Below are positions 16,742 to 24,398 of a stretch of 64,000 nt of DNA, piece by piece. The translations under genes were made by a program, and so were the position numbers. This DNA comes from Ruminococcus flavefaciens (GTDB lineage: Bacteria > Bacillota > Clostridia > Oscillospirales > Ruminococcaceae), in NCBI GenBank assembly GCA_902777125.1, contig CACYSQ010000001.1, forward strand, positions 1 through 64,000. The letters are read 5' to 3'. The notes beneath the pieces are model-generated. The model saw nothing but the letters and a program-made list of their open reading frames with translations. It was not told where the DNA came from and did no database searches. Position 1 is the stretch's first letter. Each line of letters starts with the position of its first letter.

Positions 16742-18085
16742 TTAAATCTGTGCTTTGATCTCGCCGAAGTCTATTTCAAGACCCTGCCAGATGGGGAAGC
16801 CCTTTCCGGGGGCTATATCATAGAAGGTACCGTCGGGCATTTTAGCCTTCCAGTTCCTTTCGGAGCAGTTTTTGATGCCGAGCATACCGGGCTTGAGCTT
16901 GTTCTCGACGAGCTCGCCGGCGATCTTGGTGAAGTCGTCGGAATCCGGGCTTATCTCGCATTCATAGAATTTGCAGCCGAGATAGAGCGGCATACGGTAT
17001 TTTCTGTCGCTGAAGCCGAGTGAAGCGAACTCCATGCCGCACTTGGGGCACTTGAAGGTCTTTTCGTTCGGCTGAACGAACATTGAGGAGAAGTTCGTTC
17101 TGCCGCAGCCGCACATGATTATCTCTGAACGGAGGCGGATAAAGAGCTTCTGCCATTCATTTTCTATGATACGCTTTGTGGGCTCGCTGATACCGGTGGT
17201 AAAGGAGCGGATGAAAGCGTCCTTGATGTAGTCGGGGTAGATGCGCCAGAACTTGATAACGTTGTCGTGGATACCTCTTACGGGACGGTTTGAAGCGTCA
17301 TTGGGGTCATACACGAACACGGCGTTCTGACCGTAGTGTTTGAGCTCGGAGGATTCTGTGAGGCAGACATCTCTCACGACCTTTTCGCCCTCCATGGGGT
17401 CGCCTCTGAAGAGGAGCTTGAAGAGGACTACCGCAAGTGAATACTTATCGGTCTGCACATTAGGCTGTGCGATGCCTCTTACGACCTCGGGAGCCATATA
17501 ACCGGGCTTACCGCCGATACCGAAGTTGCTTCCGTCAGGGGCGATGTTATCGCAGTCGCAGACGAGAACGGCGCCGGTATTAACGTTGATGAAGAAGCCT
17601 CCGTCGTTAAGGTCCTGATAGCTCTTACCGGAACGGTGGAGCTGACGGAAAGCGTTAACGATATTGATGACCGCAGTCACCATAGCGGTGAGGCTTGCGA
17701 ATTTAACGGGTCTTTTTACCGCATGACCTGTGAGCGGGTCGATCTCAAGCTTGTAGGTATTGAGTATATCCACAAACGAATCGAAGCCGTCGGGCTTGAG
17801 ATCCATTATGTAGCCGAAGGTACCGTCGGCAGTTTCCTTTGTGAGGTATTTCGGCCAGAGGAACTTATTGCTTGGGGGGCCGTCGTTTATATTGGTCTGG
17901 AGGTTCTTGCGGAAGACCTTGGGCTTTTTCATCTTGTCGATGTCGTACCATTTGAGCGCCCATTTCATACCGTTGAACCTTACGAGGTAAACGGTACCCT
18001 GACCGCCGCTTCCGATAACGCTGAGGACCTTGGCGCTGCCGCCGTATTCCATTTCAACTTCCTGACCTATTTCAAGCTCAACCAT
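16742..18085 (-). CDS. Atypical protein kinase with C-terminal zinc ribbon
   Basis: A 447-residue kinase-fold protein. The glycine loop GSGGQGTVY (25-33), ATP lysine (ALK, K45) and APE (198-200) are present. The catalytic loop reads SYQDLNDGG, so HRD is YQD with Asp158 kept but the usual downstream Asn replaced by Gly, and DFG is DCD (177-179). It could be active or a pseudokinase. C-terminal to the fold is a Zn ribbon with CGC (325-327) and CPKC (346-349), then a domain I do not recognise. There is no membrane segment. It is the second gene of the five-gene operon and completes the vWA/PP2C/kinase triad. Confidence 0.8.
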   Translation of the reverse strand: MVELEIGQEVEMEYGGSAKVLSVIGSGGQGTVYLVRFNGMKWALKWYDIDKMKKPKVFRKNLQTNINDGPPSNKFLWPKYLTKETADGTFGYIMDLKPDGFDSFVDILNTYKLEIDPLTGHAVKRPVKFASLTAMVTAVINIVNAFRQLHRSGKSYQDLNDGGFFINVNTGAVLVCDCDNIAPDGSNFGIGGKPGYMAPEVVRGIAQPNVQTDKYSLAVVLFKLLFRGDPMEGEKVVRDVCLTESSELKHYGQNAVFVYDPNDASNRPVRGIHDNVIKFWRIYPDYIKDAFIRSFTTGISEPTKRIIENEWQKLFIRLRSEIIMCGCGRTNFSSMFVQPNEKTFKCPKCGMEFASLGFSDRKYRMPLYLGCKFYECEISPDSDDFTKIAGELVENKLKPGMLGIKNCSERNWKAKMPDGTFYDIAPGKGFPIWQGLEIDFGEIKAQI

Positions 18086-18121
18086 CTGTATTCAATCCTT
18101 TCGTAGTTACTGTATAATGTA

Positions 18122-19159
18122 TCAGATGTCTGCCGACGAGGAAACGAGCTTGCAGCTTATACCGTTCACGAGGCAGTATTTATGAACATAGGAATTTTCT
18201 ATGCAGTGTATAGTAAGATTGGGGCAGTATGAGAATGCGTTGATGTCAATGAACTTGATGCTTTCGGGGAGGAAGAGCTTTCTGAGCTTATCGCAGCCCG
18301 AGAATGCCTCCGCACCGATACTGCTGACTGAATCGGGGATCTCGATTACCTCGAGGCTCGTACAGAAGGAGAAAGTGCTGTCTGCGATCTCCATGACGCC
18401 CTTGGGTATCTTGACGACAACGAGCTTAGCGCACTGGCTGAAAGCTCCCTGACGGATTATCCTGAGCGATTCGGGAAGGTCGAGACCGCGGAGCCTCTTG
18501 CAGCCGGAGAAGCAGTATTCACCGATAGCGAGGAGGGAATCCGGGAGCTGTATCGTTCTGAGTGAGCCGAACTTATCGAAGCAGAAGGCTTCGAGCTTGG
18601 TATAGCCGTCGGGGATCACGATATTGCTGCTGAGACGGTATCTGAAAGCGTTACGCGGCATGAAGACCATATCGTCAACATTCGCGGCACGCTTTTTCGG
18701 AGCCTCCTCAACCGGTTCTTCCGGAGCGTTCTCATCAATGGGCATGACCTTCATAGGTGATTCAAACACCCAGCCGAGCATATAGGTAAAGCAGGCGAGG
18801 ACGAATTCCGTGGCGCTTTCCGAGAGGAAGAGATCGCCGAGCATGAAGCTCCTTGCCCTCATAATAGAGATCTCACGGTTAGGCTCTTTGAGCATGAGCT
18901 TGAGAACGCCCTGTCTGTACATATTAATGAGCAGTCTGCGTTCCTTGCCGTAATCGGGGATATAGTCATTAAGGAAGCCGATGAACCTGTTTTGCTTCAG
19001 AACGGCGTAGGGACCATGGTGGACGACGATCGAGCGCAGCTCCGTCTGAAACTCCATAGTATTTTCAAAGCCTTCGATATTCTGCGGTACAGGCGCACCG
19101 CAGCGTGGACAAGCTGAAAGCTTCAGGTCAAGTTCAGCCTGACATTTTGCGCACTCCAT
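18122..19159 (-). CDS. Zinc-ribbon and BspA-type leucine-rich-repeat protein
   Basis: A 345-residue protein, first gene of the operon. It opens with a zinc ribbon (CAKC at 3-6, CPRC at 17-20). A middle region (about 30-140) has no recognised domain, then a charged linker. From about residue 170 there are five or six BspA-like LRR_5 repeats with the pattern IPDS...IG..AFSGC..L..L.LPES. No signal peptide is present, so unlike most BspA-type LRR proteins it should be cytosolic; it may be the protein-binding target or scaffold of the kinase module. GGAGGTTACT precedes the ATG. Confidence 0.8.
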   Translation of the reverse strand: MECAKCQAELDLKLSACPRCGAPVPQNIEGFENTMEFQTELRSIVVHHGPYAVLKQNRFIGFLNDYIPDYGKERRLLINMYRQGVLKLMLKEPNREISIMRARSFMLGDLFLSESATEFVLACFTYMLGWVFESPMKVMPIDENAPEEPVEEAPKKRAANVDDMVFMPRNAFRYRLSSNIVIPDGYTKLEAFCFDKFGSLRTIQLPDSLLAIGEYCFSGCKRLRGLDLPESLRIIRQGAFSQCAKLVVVKIPKGVMEIADSTFSFCTSLEVIEIPDSVSSIGAEAFSGCDKLRKLFLPESIKFIDINAFSYCPNLTIHCIENSYVHKYCLVNGISCKLVSSSADI

Positions 19160-19577
19160 AGTAACCTCCTGACGTTGGATTTATGATGATATCATATTAT
19201 AATTGCAGGCCGCAGGGCTTACCGGCGGACTGCTTGTTAAAAGCAGAGCTTTGAAGCATAATATGTTTTTACGAATAAATTCACATTGCTATCACACTAA
19301 GTATATCACCTTTTGTAAAACTTGTCAAGACATTAAAGATTAAAAAGGAAATTAACAGCGCACAATTTTTAACTGCAAAACTTGTATAAAAAGTAGAAAA
19401 ATCCCTTAATTATCAAGAATTAAGCTATGGGAGCCGACCGCAAGAAATGATTATTACAGGTATACTCAGCGTAATATCGCCGGAATTGATTAAATATGGT
19501 ATAAAAATAGTTCATTTTGCATATAAACCGGGTTAAATTATTGGTAAAAGTGTGAATGAAATATTTTTCGATTTGTG
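19160..19577. other. Long divergent intergenic region
   Basis: This AT-rich gap separates the minus-strand kinase operon from the plus-strand binding-protein genes. It holds the operon promoter at 19300-19328, a copy of the CTGCTTGTTAAAAGC repeat (19230-19253) in the operon leader, and no open frame I would support. The rest (about 19330-19570) shows nothing recognisable. Confidence 0.6.
19300..19328 (-). promoter_or_regulatory. Sigma-A promoter of the LRR-kinase-vWA-PP2C operon
   Basis: On the minus strand TTGACA (19328-19323), 17 bases, then TATACT (19305-19300). The leader to the first ATG is about 130 bases. Confidence 0.8.
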
Positions 19578-19606
19578 TTGAAATTCTGAGCGGAGTGTGT
19601 TAAAAT
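19578..19606 (+). promoter_or_regulatory. Sigma-A promoter of the binding-protein/GGDEF genes
   Basis: TTGAAA (19578-19583), 17 bases, TAAAAT (19601-19606). Confidence 0.75.
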
Positions 19607-19612
19607 AATAAT

Positions 19613-19811
19613 AGCTTAAAAAGATCATGCTCCCGATGTACAGCTTGTAAATAAATAATGAACAGCATCAGGAGATGTCAGATTATGCAGCCGCCGATAA
19701 TATCTCCGCCTTGCGCGGCAGTGTTTTAAAGCCGGCGAAAAGGGGATATCCGGTTTTCGGCGGAAGCGATTGCACCGGATAAGTTACAATTAATAAGGAG
19801 GTTCAGTTCTT
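19613..19811 (+). promoter_or_regulatory. 200-base leader of the binding-protein gene
   Basis: The leader between promoter and start codon is long and contains a GC-rich foldable part (19730-19780, for example GCCGGCGAAAAGG and TTTTCGGC). It does not match a riboswitch class I know, including both c-di-GMP classes. AAGGAGG ends it. Confidence 0.4.
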
Positions 19812-20960
19812 ATGAACAAAAGCAGAAGAAAAAGGATCATCAGTTCAATGGCACTTTGTGCAGTATCCCTTACGACTCTTATGTCAACGGGCTGCGGAAA
19901 GTCTTCTGATGATAAGTATACCGTAGCCGTTATAACAAAACAGAATATCTCCTTCTGGGAGGACGTTAAGGACGGTGCTGAAAAGGCGGGCGATGAGCTC
20001 AAGGTCAAGATCCTCTATAATGAGGGCAGCGATAATCCCTATCCCGTTGGCGATAACGACTTCTCAACTCAGATCGAGTATATCGACTATGCTATCAAGG
20101 AGGGCGTTGATGCTATCGTTATCGCCCCCAATGATACCGAAAAGCTCAATGATGCTTTCGCAAGAGCTTCTGATAAGGGCATCAAGATAATCAACATCAA
20201 CTCGAGAGCAAGCTTCGGCGGAGTAAAATCATGTATAAGCTCGTCCGATATGGACGGCGGCGCCGTTGCTGCAAGACACGCCGCTGCTGCCGTTCTCGGA
20301 GATGCTTCCATCAGAAACGGTATCGCAAGCCTGAAGGCTGCAAGAGAGGTTACTCCTGAAGTCATCAAGTCAAGCATCAAAAAGCTCGGTAAGGGCACCG
20401 TTGGTATCATCGGACATACCGCTGCTACAGCAGATCAGCGTATCAACGGCTTCAAGACACAGTCCGTAACAGAGATCGCTTATCAGATGGGTAAGGACGG
20501 TCTTGATACCTCAAAGCTTGGCCTTTCTCAGCAGGATACTGCCGCTCTTTTCCAGAACTTCTTCGTTGAAGGAAAAAGGTGCGGTGCTGTCGATGAAGCC
20601 TGTGAGGAGGCAAAGAGACTGATCTCGGAGAATCCCTCCATGATCTGCTTCTTCGCCACAAATACAAATACTACCCTCGGCGTTTGCAAGGCTATCGAGG
20701 AACTTGGTCTCAAGGACAAGATCTACGTTATCGGCTTCAATGCCGACAGTGCCGAGCTCGATTACCTCAAGACGAGCGTTCTTGACGGAACAGTTGTACA
20801 GAACCCCTACAATATGGGATATTTCGGCGTCAGCTACGCTGTAAGAGCGATCGAGGATACCGGTGTTCCGTACGTTCTTGATACAGGCGTTACATATGTT
20901 ACAGCAGATGATCTCGATAAAGACTATGTAAAGCTCCTTCTCAATCCTGAGGACTTCTAA
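19812..20960 (+). CDS. Sugar-type substrate-binding lipoprotein
   Basis: A 382-residue periplasmic-binding-protein-fold lipoprotein, RbsB-like (type I). The signal peptide ends in the lipobox STGC (Cys28). The opening strand YTVAVITKQNISFWEDV and segments VDAIVIAPND and YVIGFNADSAELDYL are typical of ribose/galactose binders. There are no ABC permease or ATPase genes beside it; instead a membrane GGDEF protein starts 15 bases downstream. It therefore more likely presents a sugar to that receptor than feeds a transporter. A region after about residue 150 has a longer insertion than RbsB. The ligand is unknown. Confidence 0.85.
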   Translation: MNKSRRKRIISSMALCAVSLTTLMSTGCGKSSDDKYTVAVITKQNISFWEDVKDGAEKAGDELKVKILYNEGSDNPYPVGDNDFSTQIEYIDYAIKEGVDAIVIAPNDTEKLNDAFARASDKGIKIININSRASFGGVKSCISSSDMDGGAVAARHAAAAVLGDASIRNGIASLKAAREVTPEVIKSSIKKLGKGTVGIIGHTAATADQRINGFKTQSVTEIAYQMGKDGLDTSKLGLSQQDTAALFQNFFVEGKRCGAVDEACEEAKRLISENPSMICFFATNTNTTLGVCKAIEELGLKDKIYVIGFNADSAELDYLKTSVLDGTVVQNPYNMGYFGVSYAVRAIEDTGVPYVLDTGVTYVTADDLDKDYVKLLLNPEDF

Positions 20961-20975
20961 TGGAGGTAAACGAAT

Positions 20976-22217
20976 ATGGCTAAGAAAAATGCAAAGGGAA
21001 GCGCTTCACACGGCTCAAGAGCTTATGTGTTCGCTGCTATCCTCGTAGTAGTAATGTACATTGTAAACGCGATCCTTGTTGACCGTATCTACCAGAACAA
21101 CAAGAGAGTTTCAGACCGTACAGCAGAAACTGTACAGACTGTAAACCGTATCAGCGCTGAGCTGAGTGAGATCAATGGTGAGGTTCTTTCCGTTATCGCA
21201 GGTGTTGGTAACAGAACCGGCCACGCAAACGCTGCAAGAGCTCACTTCTCCAATATCGCAGGCTGTAAAGAGGATTTCGATGACATCAGCGGAACCTCAG
21301 ATGCAGCAAAGACCCGTTTCAAACACGCTTATACCATCATTGAAGCTTATCAGAAACAGCTCGAAGGTCTCGTTTCTCAGTGGAACCAGGCAGGCGGCGG
21401 TCAGGCTGATATCAGTGATGCTGCTTTCGGAAGCGACATGAACTCCATGTACACTCAGGATATCTATCCTCTTCAGGTATCCGCAACCGAGATGCTCCGT
21501 ACCACTATCGATATCATCAACAACGATAACGACGAAGATATGAAGGAAAACACAAGGAATACATATATCCTTATGGGTCTCATGCTCCTCGTTGCTGTTC
21601 TCTCAGAAGTTGCTATCTTCATCATCGCCAGGAGAGCCAAGAAGGCTAGACTCGAGCTCGAAGAGCGTGAGAAGAACCTCCGTGAGGTCGATGCAAAGCT
21701 CAAGTCCACAAGACAGAAGGCGAGCGACCTTGCTCTTACCAATATCCTTACAAATATGAAGAACCGCTATGCTCTCGATAACGATATCAGCGAGAGACTT
21801 GAATCCGATCGCTTCAACATCGCGGTATTCGATATGGATAACTTCCGCAGCATCAATGATACCTACGGCTACGATTTCGGCGACGAGTACCTCATCGCTG
21901 TAGCTGACAGGCTCAAGAACGATTTCGGCGGCTCTGCTGAAATCTACAACATCACCGGTAACGAGTTCTGCTTCGTATTCAACAAGGAGATCTCCGAAAG
22001 CCAGGCGATGGGCATCGTTCAGAGCATCCACGCTGTAATGAGCAGTCCTTACGAGGTGCTCAACCTTACAGTTCAGCTCCCGGCTTCAGGAAGCGTTTAC
22101 CACTACCTGCCCGGCGATTGCCTCAACGTTAACTCACTGCTCGTTAAGCTCGATACAGCGCTCAGAAACGCTAAGCTCAACGGCGGTAACATGATCAACA
22201 CTGTTGTTGATATCTGA
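20976..22217 (+). CDS. Membrane GGDEF-domain receptor, degenerate active site
   Basis: A 413-residue inner-membrane sensor. It has TM segments at about 17-36 and 197-218 enclosing an all-helical extracytosolic domain of about 160 residues, then a coiled coil (220-255) and a GGDEF domain. The metal-binding DMDNF (286-290) is kept, but the signature reads TGNEF (327-331) and no RxxD inhibitory site is seen upstream, so cyclase activity is doubtful and it may act as a binding or signalling domain. It pairs with the upstream sugar-binding lipoprotein, in one transcript ending at the terminator that follows. Confidence 0.85.
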   Translation: MAKKNAKGSASHGSRAYVFAAILVVVMYIVNAILVDRIYQNNKRVSDRTAETVQTVNRISAELSEINGEVLSVIAGVGNRTGHANAARAHFSNIAGCKEDFDDISGTSDAAKTRFKHAYTIIEAYQKQLEGLVSQWNQAGGGQADISDAAFGSDMNSMYTQDIYPLQVSATEMLRTTIDIINNDNDEDMKENTRNTYILMGLMLLVAVLSEVAIFIIARRAKKARLELEEREKNLREVDAKLKSTRQKASDLALTNILTNMKNRYALDNDISERLESDRFNIAVFDMDNFRSINDTYGYDFGDEYLIAVADRLKNDFGGSAEIYNITGNEFCFVFNKEISESQAMGIVQSIHAVMSSPYEVLNLTVQLPASGSVYHYLPGDCLNVNSLLVKLDTALRNAKLNGGNMINTVVDI

Positions 22218-22226
22218 TGATCCGGA

Positions 22227-22260
22227 ACTGCCGGGGCTGAAAAGCTCCGGCAGTTTTTTT
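22227..22260 (+). terminator. Terminator after the GGDEF gene
   Basis: CTGCCGG(G)GCT / AGC(T)CCGGCAG hairpin with GAAA loop, followed by seven Ts. Confidence 0.93.
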
Positions 22261-22306
22261 GTAGAAATTGCACAAATAGGCGTCTCCGGCAGCCGCGAAA
22301 TAGTGT

Positions 22307-22335
22307 TTGACAGATAGTACATTTTATGATAAAAT
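22307..22335 (+). promoter_or_regulatory. Sigma-A promoter of the 22431 gene
   Basis: TTGACA (22307-22312), 17 bases, TAAAAT (22330-22335). The leader contains two small hairpins, GAATAG / CTATTC (22379-22393) and GCTCA / TGAGC (about 22404-22417). Because the -10 box lies inside the upstream open frame it decides the start of the next gene. Confidence 0.85.
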
Positions 22336-22430
22336 ATACATATATAAAAAGAACGGCGTTTTTTGGGGGCGCTAAGAGAATAGAAACTATTCGTATCGGT
22401 GTGGCTCAGTTTGAGCACAGAGGTGATTTA

Positions 22431-22979
22431 GTGAAAAAATATGCGATATTCAGATCACCGACAGGTCTGTATTATCATGAGTACATTGACGATATCAAGG
22501 AGCTTGAAGGCACTGAGCTCGAGGGTCTTGTCAGTGAGGAGCAGCTTCCTATCGTACTTGACGGTTCAGGCGGCTATTTCCGCTTCGAGTTCGGAAACTA
22601 CCGCTTTGTTAGAATTATTGAGACAGACAGTGAATACCCGTTGGAGCTCGAGGAGATGTTCTATAAGAACGATCCCGATTTCAAGCTCGGCTGGATATCT
22701 CCCGACGGTGATACCTATTCGTGCGGCTTTACGGGACATAATAAGTGCGCCTTCATGCTCGCACGCAAGTTCATTCCGCAGTCAAAATATCCCGAAACTG
22801 CCCTCCTGAGCCGCGGCTGGATAAAGGTCATCGACTCATGGGACGGCACGGAAAGACATCACGGTCAGTTCGTCTATTCGGAAAAAGGCAGACTTACCAA
22901 AAAACAGGCGGATACGCTTTTCGATCTCGGTCTGTATGACAATTTCGAGGTCAAGGAGCTGCTTGAAGCCTCATACTGA
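22431..22979 (+). CDS. Conserved-looking protein of unknown function
   Basis: A 182-residue soluble protein I do not recognise. GTG at 22431 is chosen because a strong GAGGTGAT lies four bases upstream and the promoter -10 overlaps the earlier in-frame ATG (22326). The protein is rich in Tyr, Phe, Asp and Glu, with motifs GSGGYFRFEFGNYRF, LGWISPDGDTYSCGFTGH and LSRGWIKV. It has no signal peptide or membrane segment. Its own promoter and a following gap make it monocistronic. The GWI(S/K) repeats hint at a small beta-rich fold, but no function can be claimed. Confidence 0.7.
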   Translation: MKKYAIFRSPTGLYYHEYIDDIKELEGTELEGLVSEEQLPIVLDGSGGYFRFEFGNYRFVRIIETDSEYPLELEEMFYKNDPDFKLGWISPDGDTYSCGFTGHNKCAFMLARKFIPQSKYPETALLSRGWIKVIDSWDGTERHHGQFVYSEKGRLTKKQADTLFDLGLYDNFEVKELLEASY

Positions 22980-23110
22980 GAGATAATACGTTTTGCAGCT
23001 ATATACCGGCGTTTCCGCAGCTTGGCGGGACGCTTTTATTTTTATTAAGAAGATGTGAACTCTCTGTGCAATGTACATAAAAGCCACAGTTATTTTGTAT
23101 AATATTTATA

Positions 23111-23139
23111 TTGACTTTGGACGCGATTTAGGGTATAAT
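23111..23139 (+). promoter_or_regulatory. Sigma-A promoter of the DivIVA-like gene
   Basis: TTGACT (23111-23116), 17 bases, TATAAT (23134-23139), about 100 bases before the start codon. Confidence 0.82.
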
Positions 23140-23240
23140 TGTTTTAATAAACATTTTATGTGCCGCACGTTCTCTGACCGCTGCGGAGGAATAAGTTCGC
23201 CCGGCTGCGATCAGCAGTCAAGGCAAAGGGAGGATCAGAT

Positions 23241-24320
23241 ATGGCAGAAGCAAGGTTCATTAAAACTGTCGCCTTCGGCGGCTACGAAAAGAGCGAAGTT
23301 ATTCGCAGACTCGAATATCTCAATTCACAGGTGTTTGACCTGAAAAACGAACTAAGAGAGACTAAACTCCTCCTTGATGCCTATAAAAAGGGTACTGATG
23401 CTGAAAAAGCAAGTGAGTCCGTTCTCGCCGGAGAAAGAGCAAAGCTCACTCAGGTCCAGGTCCAGAACGAGACGCTTTCCACCAAGCTCAAGGCTGCGGA
23501 AGATGATAACCGCAATTCCGAGCAGAAAATAAAGGATATGGGTGCCGAGATCGAGGAGCTAAAGGAACAGCTCAAAGCCGCTAAGGACAAAGCTGCTGCC
23601 CTCGAAGCCGGAAACGATGCCTCAGCTCTCAGCCAGGTATTCATCGAGGCACAGAAATCTGCCGACCTTATAAAGAATACCGCCAAAACGGACGCTGAAA
23701 AAATGACCGCGGACGCTAAAAAGGCTGCTGAGATCGCCATTACAGACGCTAATGACGAGGCTGCACAGATCATCTTTGAGGCTCAGCGTGAGGCTGCAGT
23801 TCTCATCGCAGATGCAAAGAACAGGACCGAGGAAATGAACGTTTCCTCCAATAACATGAAGTCCATAATGCTCGATGACGTCACAAGGCTCGGCGCTGAA
23901 ATGAGCCACCTCAGACAGCTCATCGAGAAGTTCACAGAAACAGGTCTTTCCGATATCACTGACGCCGAGGAAAGGCTTTTCCAGGTCAGCAATACCCTCA
24001 GAGAGGGCGGAGTTCCGGTGTTCAGGTCGCCTGAGAGCTATGAGCCCGATATACCGGAGACTCCCAAGCGGACCGCTCTGAAGGAGCTCTCCGATATGGC
24101 TGCCGAGGCTGAGGATAAGCAGAAAAAGCAGTCCGAGCTCGATAAGCTGAAGCAGATGGCTCAGTCCATAGGCGGTGCCAAGAAGCCGGAGGAGCCTGCT
24201 GAAAAGGCTGAGGATAAGCCCGCTGAGGTTAAGCCCGAGGCTCCCAAGGAAAAGAAGGGCGGAAAGATCGACCTCGCCGCACTCGCCGCTCAGGCAAGTG
24301 CCCTCGGAGGCAAAAAATAA
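23241..24320 (+). CDS. DivIVA-like coiled-coil protein
   Basis: A 359-residue cytosolic protein. The N-terminus FIKTVAFGGYEKSEVIRRLEYL resembles the membrane-targeting head of DivIVA (FxxxxRGYDxxEVxxFL). Residues 30-260 are predicted coiled coil, rich in Ala, Glu, Lys and Asp, with repeated ADAKK/TDA segments. The C-terminus is a Pro/Glu/Lys linker ending in DLAALAAQASALGGKK. DivIVA proteins mark curved membrane and recruit partners at poles and septa. GGGAGGATCAG precedes the ATG. It is followed 78 bases later by the hydrogenase-like sensor gene with no terminator between, so co-transcription is possible. Confidence 0.7.
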   Translation: MAEARFIKTVAFGGYEKSEVIRRLEYLNSQVFDLKNELRETKLLLDAYKKGTDAEKASESVLAGERAKLTQVQVQNETLSTKLKAAEDDNRNSEQKIKDMGAEIEELKEQLKAAKDKAAALEAGNDASALSQVFIEAQKSADLIKNTAKTDAEKMTADAKKAAEIAITDANDEAAQIIFEAQREAAVLIADAKNRTEEMNVSSNNMKSIMLDDVTRLGAEMSHLRQLIEKFTETGLSDITDAEERLFQVSNTLREGGVPVFRSPESYEPDIPETPKRTALKELSDMAAEAEDKQKKQSELDKLKQMAQSIGGAKKPEEPAEKAEDKPAEVKPEAPKEKKGGKIDLAALAAQASALGGKK

Positions 24321-24398
24321 CGATCATAATATTTGTCATGCAACATAATCATCAAGTCCCGGATCACGGGATACAGAAGAAAATAGAGGTGTAAAGAA

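Noticed and set aside
19613..19811. c-di-GMP riboswitch in the leader of the binding-protein/GGDEF genes
   Set aside because: The conserved GEMM-I and GEMM-II core sequences were not found; only general folding potential is seen.
22326..22430. Longer N-terminus for the 22431 gene
   Set aside because: The promoter -10 box lies at 22330-22335 and the ribosome site is next to GTG 22431, so the upstream part would not be transcribed and translated.
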